Shown: positions 41,355 to 51,237 of the stretch, in pieces
Numbering within the stretch: the first letter of the stretch is position 1
Layout of the letters: each line of letters begins with the position of its first letter
Source of the DNA: Bradysia coprophila
Lineage: Eukaryota > Arthropoda > Insecta > Diptera > Sciaridae
Assembly (NCBI RefSeq): GCF_014529535.1
Contig: NC_050736.1
Coordinates: 2,976,001-3,040,000 of the forward strand
Reading direction: 5' to 3'
Length of the DNA: 64,000 nt
Notes under the pieces: generated by a model
The model's input: only the letters and a program-made list of their open reading frames with translations
What the model was told of the DNA's origin: nothing
Databases searched by the model: none
Translations under genes and position numbers: made by a program

Positions 41355-43445
41355 TACAGTGTTTGTTTTGCCAAATCAACAATAACTTTCGCAAATTCTT
41401 TTTGTACTTATCTTTCTGTGATCGTTATTTGTATGCCTGCAATCAAATATAAATTGTTGTATAAGTATGAATCGGAGGCTATAACTCTTTAACATTTTCA
41501 AGTGTAATGTTAGTGAAGGTGAATGAAGAAAAACTTAAATTCATCAACGAAATGACTACATTGGGTGTTTTAACAATATTTAATAAGATTTTACCTGAAT
41601 AACAGGCCAAATATCTAACCAAACTTCGAAAAACTTATAAAGAAATTACCAGGTAATATAAAGGGCCTGAGTGAGATTTTTGTTTACGTTCAGTTTTATC
41701 TGTACTCTTCTCTGCAATGAGTTTATGTCTATCTGGTTTTTCGCACTCACATAATATGTTCGGTTTGCCATCGGTATACCATAAATTATGCCACTACCAC
41801 GACTACCAATGAAAGTAAAAGAAGTGCTTGGTGTTGTGGATTTAAACTCACTCATCTTATTTTCTGCATTTTTAAAATTGAATTTAAATTTCTGGGAAAG
41901 GGAGGTAGGTGAATGTAATAAGATACATTGTGTGCCAAAAAAAAAGAAGGTAGCCGCATACAACATTTTTCTCAAAAAAGCTTACGAAAGTTGTACTTTT
42001 CGTCACTGAGTTAAGAAAAGCTTTTTTCATCCTGGAGTACCAAAAACGTCACCAAATTTAGTACCAAAAGAGCCACTTTTCATTCCCTCATGTCATTTTC
42101 GTTAGATTGTTCGGAAAGTGTACTCTAAGATGAAAAAAAGTCAACATCACTCGGATCAAAAAGGTGTGTTTTTGACCACGGTTATGAAAACGTCAAGGGA
42201 TGCGACGGAAGCCTTTTTGATGTAATATACTATTTTCGTTCTGTTGAAGATATTGAGACCAAAATGCGTAATGTATTCACCAATATATTGGCGATTGGCT
42301 TGTGTGAAAGAATATTTATTTATGACGGACACAGACGGTTAAATTTCCTCATTATTCGACTATTAAAAATTCTAATTTCTTGATTGTAATGGAATCACCA
42401 GTTGTGTATTATTGAATGTAATTTTTGTATTAATTTGTCTTTTACTTTGTTTTTATTTTCCTCATACTTTGTTGTTCATTGATGTACGACGGATATTTGA
42501 ATTGCGATTTTTTTATAAATTTGAAATTATACAGCCACTCGTTAATGAACCTTTGTAAAATGCTGTGTCTACTGATTATCATTTGTCTTCCTATAAAATA
42601 CATAGTTCCAAACAATTATGAACAATGGACCCTTTACAAATTTGTAGCCTACATTTTGGCGAAAAATATTCCTTTTTGATGATTACTTTGAATAGTACAT
42701 TTCGTACCTAGGACTAAAACTCATTTTTAGCGTGTGAGAAGTTTCCAGACAGAGCCGAAGGCGAGGTCTGGAATCGAATAAGCTAAAAGAGACTTTTAGT
42801 CCATGGTACGAATAGTAATTTTCATATTGGACGGTCCTAGGTATGAAAAACCTTTTTTTGAACAAGTGAAACCATTAAATGCAAAAATGTGTTACTTTTA
42901 AATGAAAAATTGGTTTGTCGGTGGTAACTCACTTGGAGAAACCGAAACAGTTTATGAAAATTTTGGTAAACTGCACACTTTTCTCAGAGCTGGTCAAACG
43001 ACTACAACCAATTTTTATTAAAAGCTAACACATTTGTGGTCGTTATTGCGGTCCAATATTTCATCAGAATCATAAATATCATCACAAATGAAATACAAGA
43101 CACGCAAATTTAGGCTACAATTTTAGCTAAGCATCGATGCCTCTTAAGTACATAACATTATTGAGCAATGTAGAGATATTATATTAGCAAAGCCCCTAAC
43201 AATTATATTATTGCCAACACGATCAGCGATATCGAGTCAGGCGCAAAAAATCTGAAATTTTTGATGATTTTGAGTAACTATAGTATATGTCACAGTGCCA
43301 TTTTACGAGCGTACGGGTCTCGAAAAATAACAAACTGGATGCTCGTTTTTGTGCATGTTACGTTTGAAACAACAAGGTATAGTACTTATTGTAGAGCTCG
43401 CCGTAGAAAACGTATTCTTGTGTTCAAGTATAGCATGTCAACACG
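41355..43445. other. Intergenic region between UBE2Z and the desaturase
   Basis: I see no gene. Open frames at 41646-42009 and 42479-42679 have no known motif. A fold-back element lies at about 42705-42850. Confidence 0.6.
42705..42850. repeat. Fold-back element with GAGCCGAAGGCGAG core
   Basis: Outer arms contain TACCTAGGACTAAAA on the left and TTTTAGTCCATGGTA / GTCCTAGGTATGAAAAA on the right. The interior has TTTTAGCGTGTGAGAAGTTT and CCAGACAGAGCCGAAGGCGA. The same interior is repeated at 62454-62545, and the core also at 17449-17564. Confidence 0.65.
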
Positions 43446-44928
43446 ATGATGACAGAAATTAAGGAGAATCACTTCAGTGAATGCATAGAAAACGACCTTA
43501 GAAAGGAAATTTTATTTGATGGATACTTTTACGATGTAACCGAATTTGTTCAGAAGCATCCTGGTGGAAGCGTTATTGAGTATTACACGGAAAAGGGTGA
43601 AGATGCTACTCATGCCATTCAGCAGTTTCATAAACGATCTAAGGAAAAGGTCAGACTAATGATGAACAGTTTGAAGAGGCGACAACCAGCTCCGAACGAA
43701 AGTGATATTTGTTGAAACCAAATGATCGTTTTCCCATTTTACATGAAAATGTTTTCAAATTTACAGTTGCCTTGGATGCGGAGACTGTGAAAAAGAATCG
43801 TGGCCTCACTGAAGATTTTACTAAACTGTACATAGAATTGGAGTCCAAAGGATACTTCGAACCATCTTATTTACAGGCGTTTATACGTCTAGCAGAAGTG
43901 TTTGTGTGGTTCGGAATAGGATTTTATCTGGTTTGCGTTAGTCAAACGACTGCGTTCAAATTGATTGGAGTCGCTCTGATTACGTTATCGAGAGCACGAG
44001 CTTCATTTTTTGTACACGAACTAGGTCATTACTCATACAGTGGGAGCCCAAAAATAGACCGAATTGTCGATGTTACCGTCCATGGCAAGTAAACACACGG
44101 CTTGAATGCTTCGTATGATCATACGACAAAGTAAAATGTTAATATTGCCGTGAATGTAGGTCTGATCATAGGACTTTCGGCAGCACGTTGGAGGCGACAG
44201 CATAACAGACACCATGCCATGCCTCAGAGGCTACATCATGACGTTGATCTTGATACTATGCCATTACTTGCTTACAATGCAAAAGTTGCGAAGAATTCGA
44301 AACAAGGAAAGGGATTTTTGATTAAGCACCAGGTAATAACATCTTCCTTCGACTGTAAAATGCGGCGCTAAAAAAGTTGCTAGGAACGAGTTTATCATTT
44401 TGCTTAAAAATATTTTAATTTTAGGCTTCCTTGTTCGTCTTTGACACACTGTTGGTAATTTTAGTATGGACGCTGTACCAAGATCCAAAATTCATTTTTA
44501 GACGCAAAATATACCTAGAAATGGCTGCACTAGCAGGACATTGTGCAATTTTTTATCAAATCGGCTTTTGGCCATGGCTATTTTCAACCTGGGGCGCGGC
44601 ATTGATTTTGTTTACTACTTTTGCAATGAACCATACATTTTTGCCGGTAACTACCGAGCCAACGCACTGGGTTGAATATTCGCTTCTTCATACCGCAGAT
44701 GTGGTACACACTCCATGGGCCGACTGGACAACTGGATATCTGAACTATCAAATCGAACATCACTTATTCCCAACAATGCCAAACTTTCGACTGCCGTTTA
44801 TTCAGGACAGAGTGAAAGCTTTAGCTGAAAAGCACAATTTGCCATACATTATACACTCTTATCCGGGTGCTCTTTCGAAAGTATTCGAAAATATGTCCAG
44901 TGTATCGAAAGAACTAAGTAATTCGTAA
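43446..44928 (+). CDS. Cytochrome b5-domain front-end fatty acid desaturase
   Basis: This is a membrane fatty acyl desaturase with an N-terminal cytochrome b5 electron donor, of the front-end type that includes FADS enzymes and insect Cyt-b5-r; the substrate cannot be read from sequence. Exons 43446-43701, 43767-44084, 44160-44332 and 44425-44928 give 416 residues. The b5 domain (about 15-85) has FYDVTEFVQKHPGGSVIEYY. The three His boxes are HELGH near residue 170, QHNRHH near 206 and QIEHH near 358; Gln as the first residue of box 3 marks front-end desaturases. Several hydrophobic segments lie between boxes. Two ATGs are adjacent and I took the first. The first intron (65 nt) explains an apparent frame break. 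The second intron has donor GCAAGT after CAT G, a GC-AG intron, and this is the only choice I found that keeps the frame (VHG-LIIGLSAARW). Confidence 0.9.
44085..44159 (+). other. Apparent GC-AG intron in the desaturase gene
   Basis: Donor GCAAGT, acceptor ATGTAG, 75 nt, phase 1. The GT two bases downstream (GTAAAC) would give phase 2, for which no acceptor restores the frame, whereas the GC donor joins VHG to LIIGLSAARWRRQHNRHH as expected for the family. Confidence 0.65.
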
Positions 44929-45174
44929 AGCGTTGAGTTGATTTAAATATAAGTTTTGTTTTTGCAAAATAGATTGTTTGGAAAATTAATGATTATTTCG
45001 TGGGCGATTGATTTCATTGTCAGCGTTAGCCGTTCACAGTAGACAAGCATATCAACAGTTTTACTATCGGGTCTATTACTTCATTTTCTTAGCAGTCGTC
45101 TTAGCTCAGAGATTGTCAACACATACAAGTGCATACGCATAAATATATCAAAATTTAGAGTTTCCTTCCCGACT

Positions 45175-45317
45175 GCAACGCACTTCAAGCATGAGTGGTA
45201 CATACTGAAACAGGACAGTGTATCAAACAATTTTTTGCACTGTAAAAAAATATGGAAAATTTTTCATACTCTATTTGACAGCTGTCACTCGAAGCACTTT
45301 TGCTTGAAGTGCGTTGC
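45175..45317. repeat. Fold-back element with GCAACGCACTTCAAGCA ends
   Basis: Perfect 17-bp inverse ends at 45175-45191 and 45301-45317, 143 bp overall, AT-rich interior, no coding capacity. The right arm matches 166-215 at the other end of the window. A related ACGCATTTCAAGCATGAGCA occurs near 22131. Confidence 0.75.
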
Positions 45318-45494
45318 GTATGACATACGAGTGTTAATGCTAGGAGCATTGCTATGAAAAGGGCAATATTTGAAAAGTTATAGATTCTGCAAAGCACTGT
45401 TCCATCAAACAGAATCTTATATAAATCAAATGTTACGTACTTCCCATCAGGAAAGCCTAAACAAACATCGTTTACGAGTGGAGTGGGATGCCTG

Positions 45495-46560
45495 CTGTTT
45501 TTAGACCCGTACGAAGTACTGGGGTCTTATAGGTTTACGCATACGTTTGTAACACGTCGAATTGGACTCCCTGAGTAAGGGGAAACCTATTGTGGTTGTC
45601 TAGAGATGCCAAATCCGCGAAAAAAAAATGTCCGTCTGTCTGTCTGTCCGTCTGTCCGTCTGTCTGTCTGCACGATAACTTGAGTAAAACGCATCCGATT
45701 TTGAAAATTCTTTTTTTTCCCGTTTGGTAATGTCAAAAGACAGGCTAAGTTCGAAGATGAGTGATTTTGGATCGACCCCTCCCGAGCTGTGGCCCAATAA
45801 GTGCTTTACGGTTTTTCGAAGATATCTCCGGACATTTAAACGTTAAACTTGTAAGTGATACGTCAAATAAAAGGTATTTACAATACCGATCGACAAAAAA
45901 AAAGTTTATGGAAATCTAATGACCGACTCGTGAGTTAGACCCCTTGGTGTGAAACAGGCACAGGGCGGCAAGCAGTTTTTGCTTGTAGGTCGGCCACATT
46001 TGACCATATTTCGTCTGTTTTAGCTTTATTAGATAGGTATTGACCGTACCAATCAGGGAAAATTTTTTATGAAATTATGTTCTCCGGAGCGTGAGCTAGG
46101 TCTCTTGGAGTGAGCTCTTATCTGGCTACTCGGAAGTACAGTGAACGTGGTGTATTTTGACAATATCTCGAGTAAATTTTGACCGAATTTCATGAATTTT
46201 TTTTTGTTTGAAAGGTATTAACGAATGTAAAGCGTCGGTACTATTTCCAGTCTCCTAACAAAATGGCTGCCGGCGGCCATATTGGATTTTAGTAAAACGA
46301 TATAAAGTGGGAAAAATGATGCTTAGAGAGTTTCTGTTAACATGGAAATAATGTGTTAAGTGTGAGGGGTTTCAGGGATTCCATATATGGACATCTATAT
46401 ATACCTATATACAGCTATATTGAGCTATATACAGACATATAGAGCTATATAATAGCATATTACTCTGTGAAATGTTTATTTACAGTGAAATATAGGTAAA
46501 TATAGCGGTATATAGCTGTTTAAATAGGAATTTATGAAATTTGACTTCGTACGGGGCTGT
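45495..46560 (+). repeat. Dispersed repeat with GTCTGTCC microsatellite
   Basis: It begins near TAGACCCGTACGAAGTACTG and ends near TGACTTCGTACGGG, which are inverse versions of each other (GACCCGTACGAAGT / ACTTCGTACGGG). Inside is a (GTCT/GTCC)n run at 45632-45671, then CACGATAACTTGAGTAAA like the repeats at 38.1-38.5 kb. Near 46390-46510 is a run of TATATAG/AGCTATA short repeats. No coding region. Confidence 0.6.
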
Positions 46561-46888
46561 CTATATTGCCTCCGGCAATTTAATTGTATATGATAACAAG
46601 GCAAAGAGTGGATAATGTAAGTGATTTAAAAGGAAGAATAGTTTTTCAGCAGAGAAGAAAATGAAGTAAGAGAAATGAAGAGTTTCACATTAAAGGCTTT
46701 TGATACGAATAGGTGTTTCGTACGGGTCGGCGTTAGCTATGTCTACTTACTATCTTCCCGTTTTTTTTTTCTCTTAAATTCGGCGGTCATATTGTTTGTT
46801 TACACTAATCGCAGCAACTGTCACTTTCCACTCACCTTCGTGTTGTCAGTTGAATATTTTCTTTGAGTGTTTCCATGAAGAGGTTGAA

Positions 46889-48162
46889 ATGAATTCTGAA
46901 CGAACTGACGCTATTTTATCAGAAATTCTAAACGAACATGAATCTATAAGCGGCTTCTTCGATTCCATATTTGGATTTCTATCCAGACGGTAACTAATTT
47001 TTGTTCTTTGTGTCAGTGGGAATGTCTATAATCAAAACCATTTCGATAGAACTGACTTCTACTGTGAAATACCGTCTCCTTCCGACAAAATTGGATTCCC
47101 ACCCGGCGTAAACGAGCAAATAGTTTTGAAGGTACTGGATTCCAGAAACCAAGTGATAAAGTCGAATAAAATCGAAATCTATTCCATTTAGACACTGCGG
47201 AAATGGAAGAACAATGTCATCAAAACAGCTAATGAGATTCCCGTTGCTTATGAAAAGGAAATTGCAACTTCGATCGACGATGAATTAGCCACATCCTCAG
47301 ACAACAACGTGCCCGACGACAATGATATCAGAAATGACGAGTCTCGCCCGATATTCGAACCATCCGAATTTTACAACGGTGCCTGTTTTCCGAATTATTG
47401 CTGGTCGCAGACTATTAATGAAATTGGTAAGTCCATTCTTAGTATGTCGGGATTCTGGACTCCAGATTAAGTTTATGCTTTTTTAGAATTATGCATTCTT
47501 GTACCTGATCATGTCCGAACTTCAAAGCATTTACGTGTGAATATCGACCAGTCGAATGTAAAAATTATTGATCAGTCAACTCAGGCTGTTATCTTGGACG
47601 ATACGTTGGCGAGAAAATGGAAGGCATCGGAAGCTAACTGGACATTGGCCCGTAACAAGTTACAAATTACTGTCGGTAAGTTTTTTTTTGTTAAAAGAGC
47701 TAATCTGATCGGTTGTTAGTCCTTCTAAGTTGAATACTTGCGTCGTTACAACAGTTATTACATATAGCCCAGATCCCAATTTGCTCAGACCGAAACTTTA
47801 TTTTTTCTACAGACAAATTGGTCGAGGCATGGTGGGAGAAGTTATTTGTTAGCGAATCTCGACTAGACACTACCAAATTAAACTGCACTCGGCCCATTGA
47901 AGATCTTTCACAAGATACCCAGGCAATGATACGAAAAATGCAGTGGGACAATCAGCAGAAGCAATTAGGTGAGAGAGTAGTGAAATTAGAGCATCGTTGA
48001 GTGTTTGTAATGCTGTCTTTTGTTTGACGAATTTATTGAACAGGAAATCCAACATCAAAAGAACGAACGAACCTTGAGATGTTGCAGAGGGCCTGGAACG
48101 TTGAAGGAAGTCCATTCAAAGGCACACCGTTCGATCCAAATGTAGTGACTTTTCAGAATTAG
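46889..48162 (+). CDS. NUDCD3: NudC domain-containing protein 3
   Basis: NUDCD3 is a CS-domain co-chaperone that stabilises dynein intermediate chain together with Hsp90-type folding. Six exons, 46889-46989, 47017-47131, 47192-47426, 47487-47675, 47813-47968 and 48044-48162, give about 304 residues (human 361). The N-terminus has the short NudC N-terminal helix region (LSEILNEHESISGFFDSIFGFLSRR). The CS domain follows FPNYCWSQTINEIELCILVP and continues through LRVNIDQSNVKIID, ARKWKASEANWTLARNKLQI and VEAWWEKLF. The C-terminus RAWNVEGSPFKGTPFDPNVV matches the family pattern KKGWDAEGSPFRGQ. The first intron is very short (27 nt between 46990 and 47016), so that junction deserves doubt; joining there is needed for the frame R-GNVYNQNHFDR. 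Confidence 0.88.
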
Positions 48163-48320
48163 AATTGGAGTGTTGAGAAGCAATCATTTCTATAAACGAA
48201 ACTTTAAGAGACACATGTATAGTTGTCGTTTTTGTGCTATTAGTTCCATATTGCAGCTCAATGTTATTGGATGAACACTGGTAATTACATTGAGGATGCA
48301 TTGGATTCGATTTAGTTTCT

Positions 48321-48326
48321 TTTATT
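48321..48326 (-). terminator. Candidate polyadenylation signal of nurim
   Basis: AATAAA on the minus strand 161 nt beyond the nurim stop. The NUDCD3 stop is at 48162, so the two convergent genes share a gap of about 320 bp. Confidence 0.45.
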
Positions 48327-48486
48327 ATAGAAAAATGTCTCATTCCACCAGAAATAGAATTAATTACGGACGAAGGAGGTAGGACGGTTAACGTAAAACA
48401 ATGAACACAATCTTATGATTAAAAAGTTAATGTTGTCGCATGCAGCTGATACACGTCCAACGGCACAAATCTATCGAACGTATGTG

Positions 48487-49392
48487 CTAATACCGCGAAT
48501 ATCTAAATTGACTTTTCAATTCCAATTTCTTTTTTGCCAATTGCGATCGATGATAAATCACGTCTTGGTCGTCTGTGTTCCAGGCTACGTACATGTAAGT
48601 AGTCCACAAGAACGCTAATATGAGACGATCCAGGCTGAAAACGAATTGCAAGTTTCGATGTAATGGAAAACTTTCAGAGAGAAATTTGCGTTGTACCTCA
48701 TTAGATTAAATGCCCATAAAATGACCGTCAATGCAAGGAATGAAGGATGACGCACACGGTGTATCAGACGTCTCAGCTCGGACGATTTGTATGCTATAGG
48801 TGGTAAACAGTTGTTAACATCGTTGTAAACTTGGCTTAAACCAAGCAATTCCGGCAATTCATATAAAACGCATCCACCGCAGATAACACTCCATGCAAAT
48901 ATATGCAAAATGACGAATGCCCAATAAACTGATGTATTGTTCTCTACGTCTACGCTCCACAAGTTGAAAGCGGGTACTGTTTTCCAATTTTTTATCAGAA
49001 TCTGGAAACGAACGGTTCGATTTTCGGTGTTCTTGAAAAAATACTTTAAACTAAAAAATGCATACCAACAACGCTCCCGATGTAGCAATGTTGTAGATAC
49101 TCCGTTCAATGGTCGACAATCCAAGTTTGTTCCAAATTGACTTCACCAAATTGGATCGCATTAAACTGTGTTGAAAAATGAATAAGATTGCCAGGACCGT
49201 GTCCAACGAGATGGGTAGCAAGGAAGCCTCGAATCTCGATGGATTATCCAGTATGTTAAGCAGCCAAGTGTATTCTTTTTTGATTTTATTTGGGACCGAC
49301 AAAAACCAGATTAACTGTCCCACTGCATATAATGTGTAGGCGAACGAGAACAACGATACTGGAACTGTGACCAAATGTCTAAATTTAATCAT
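48487..49392 (-). CDS. NRM: Nurim, inner nuclear membrane protein
   Basis: Nurim is a multi-pass protein tightly held in the inner nuclear envelope and related to isoprenylcysteine methyltransferases. Exons 49392-49066, 49001-48697 and 48634-48487 join to 259 residues (human 262). Several hydrophobic segments are visible: about residues 8-30, 60-76, a segment around SGALLVCIF that the first intron interrupts, and later YWAFVILHIFAWSVICGGCVLY. Family signatures are FIFQHSLMRS, RHPSFLALTVILWA, and FNLMSLDRLILAFLWTTYM (last intron splits the Ser codon) followed by AWNTDDQDVIYHRSQLAKKK. Convergent with NUDCD3. Confidence 0.92.
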
Positions 49393-49831
49393 TTTTTATG
49401 ATTGGAAATTCACTAAATTCGAAAAAAAAGATGTGCAATGGTTTGGTGGATTGTTTATTTTCTGTTGCTCAAGAGAAGGTTTGATGACGACATAGTCTAA
49501 ATTTAATTTTTGGATGAGTACTTTCAACTGTCTTTTTGCGATATGATTTCAAATATAAAAAAGTTGTTGAGAAGAAGACAATGCGCATATGGTTAGGTGT
49601 AGATTATGAAGATTGATAAAGGTATTAAATGAATTAATTACAATGAATGTGAATTACACAGGTATGGTCATATGTCACCGTGGAGAACATAACGATCTCC
49701 AAAACCGATTCTAACTCACTCATTTTCATATTATTTTGACAAAAATAATGAGTGCATTCAAGGCAAAACGACTAATTTAACAGAATCGGCCATACCTGGT
49801 ATGATAAATTGGACAGATCTTTGTATACATT

Positions 49832-50382
49832 GGGAGGCATTCTTTTGAAAAACAGCCGACCGAAATCTGACGCATTTTCCTGTGGAATTTCTTTATATGT
49901 TTATCAAAAAATTCTTCGACGCTTGTGTAGCTACTGTGAGGTGATCAAAAACCGAAAACATGCACTTTTTTTACAGAAATTTCTCCAGTTACACGAGCCG
50001 TACAGGGTCGTATAGGTTGTCATTAGAAAGGTACGTGCATTTACTTCCTGACAAATGGGGTCGTATTGGGTTTAGGATCCATCCACCCTGAGATATGTGC
50101 AACCTTTTTCTGTTGAAAACTTCAACACTTACACGAAACGTATACATGGTCGTGTGCGATGTCACTAGAAAGGAAATTTTATATTGTTTCAGGGCAAGTA
50201 GAGTCTACGATGAAATATGTTCACTTAAACATTTCAAGTTCTCATATTTCATCGTAGATGCTTCCAAACCCCCATAAGACCTTATTGCCCCGAAAGTACG
50301 TGCAATTACATATAAAAAAATTCCATTGGAAAATACGTCTGATTTCGGTCGGCTGTTTTTCAAAAGAATCCCTCTGGTCAGT
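49832..50382. repeat. Inverted repeat element of about 550 bp
   Basis: The left end (ATTCTTTTGAAAAACAGCCG from about 49838) is repeated inversely at the right (about 50280-50376) over roughly 70 bp with few changes. A second nested inverse pair, CTACGATGAAATATG / CATATTTCATCGTAG, lies at about 50206-50262. Non-coding fold-back element. Confidence 0.65.
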
Positions 50383-50736
50383 TTCAAAAAAAAAAAATAA
50401 CCTTTGAAACCAGTGAGCCAACAAAACCTACACCTAAATCTAAAGTTTCGCCTACAATCCTTCTTCCTTTTAGGTATAGTAAGCCAAAGTTCTGAACAAA
50501 CTCGAATTCGAATGTGTCTTAACCAGTTATTTCAGAACCTTGTAGTGAACCCCTTTGTTCCCTTGTACGATTTGAGTAAAAGCCTAGGCAACCTTACTAA
50601 AGTATCCGGACTACAAGGAGTTCAAGTGCATGTTCTTGTTTTTTATCGAATTCCCGGGAGTTGCTCATTTTTCTTACTTTATCCTTATAAACTATTGAAC
50701 TTCATGGATGATATTCTAGACGTTTCTAACATATAT

Positions 50737-50793
50737 TACACACTTGTCACGAAGAAGTCGAGGCTTGCCGAGACTGATAGTGACAAGTGTGTA
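50737..50793. repeat. Hairpin TACACACTTGTCAC..GTGACAAGTGTGTA
   Basis: Perfect 14-bp inverse arms around a 29-nt loop that itself contains GTCGAGGCTTGCCGAGAC, another near-palindrome. Small fold-back element. Confidence 0.65.
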
Positions 50794-51237
50794 CTCAATT
50801 TTATCACATAAGTGAAAACGAGACAACAACATAGGCCTGAAGTGTAATTTTTGAATTATTCTTCTAGGTAAGTAATTTTGACATCCGAACACCGCGTGTA
50901 TGTGAAAAATTATGAACCGTTTCACTGTTATGATTAGTGTTGTATATTATGTGTGTTTTAATCGCCCAAGACACAACAACTTTGTTTCAGAACCTTTAAC
51001 TTTTGAACCTTTGTACTGTACATATGTGCACTTCAAGTTGAGAACTCGAACCAGAAAATAGTGAAATTTAGCGTGCCTGGGATGCATTCTTTGACATTCT
51101 TTGACAGCTAATATCAACCTCAATCACCTCAATTGATGATGTGTTGAAAAAAAAAATTATTCTCCGCAAAAGAGCAAAAGTCGCAGAAGTTTTTTTTATT
51201 AAATCAAAAAGATTCAATTAAAGATCCCGAATAAACA

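Larger units (their letters stand above)
44929..46888. other. Intergenic region between the desaturase and NUDCD3
   Basis: No gene recognised. It contains the fold-back element 45175-45317 and a dispersed repeat region with a GTCT/GTCC microsatellite (about 45495-46560). The NUDCD3 promoter should lie in the last few hundred bases. Confidence 0.6.
49393..51237. other. Intergenic region between nurim and SEC63
   Basis: No gene. It holds a MITE-like pair of CAGGTATGG ends (about 49660-49800), a large inverted repeat (49832-50382) and a small hairpin (50737-50793). The open frame at 50404-50811 shows no known motif. Promoters for the divergent nurim and SEC63 genes must lie at the edges. Confidence 0.6.

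Noticed and set aside
43702-43766. Apparent frameshift in the desaturase between the b5 domain and the rest
   Set aside because: A 65-nt intron with donor GTGATA and acceptor TTACAG restores the frame and removes residues unlike the family.
45632-45671. GTCT/GTCC run as a telomere-like repeat
   Set aside because: It is short, imperfect and part of a dispersed repeat recognisable elsewhere in the window.
50404-50811. Open frame of 135 codons upstream of SEC63
   Set aside because: Composition and lack of motif suggest chance; it runs into a small hairpin element.
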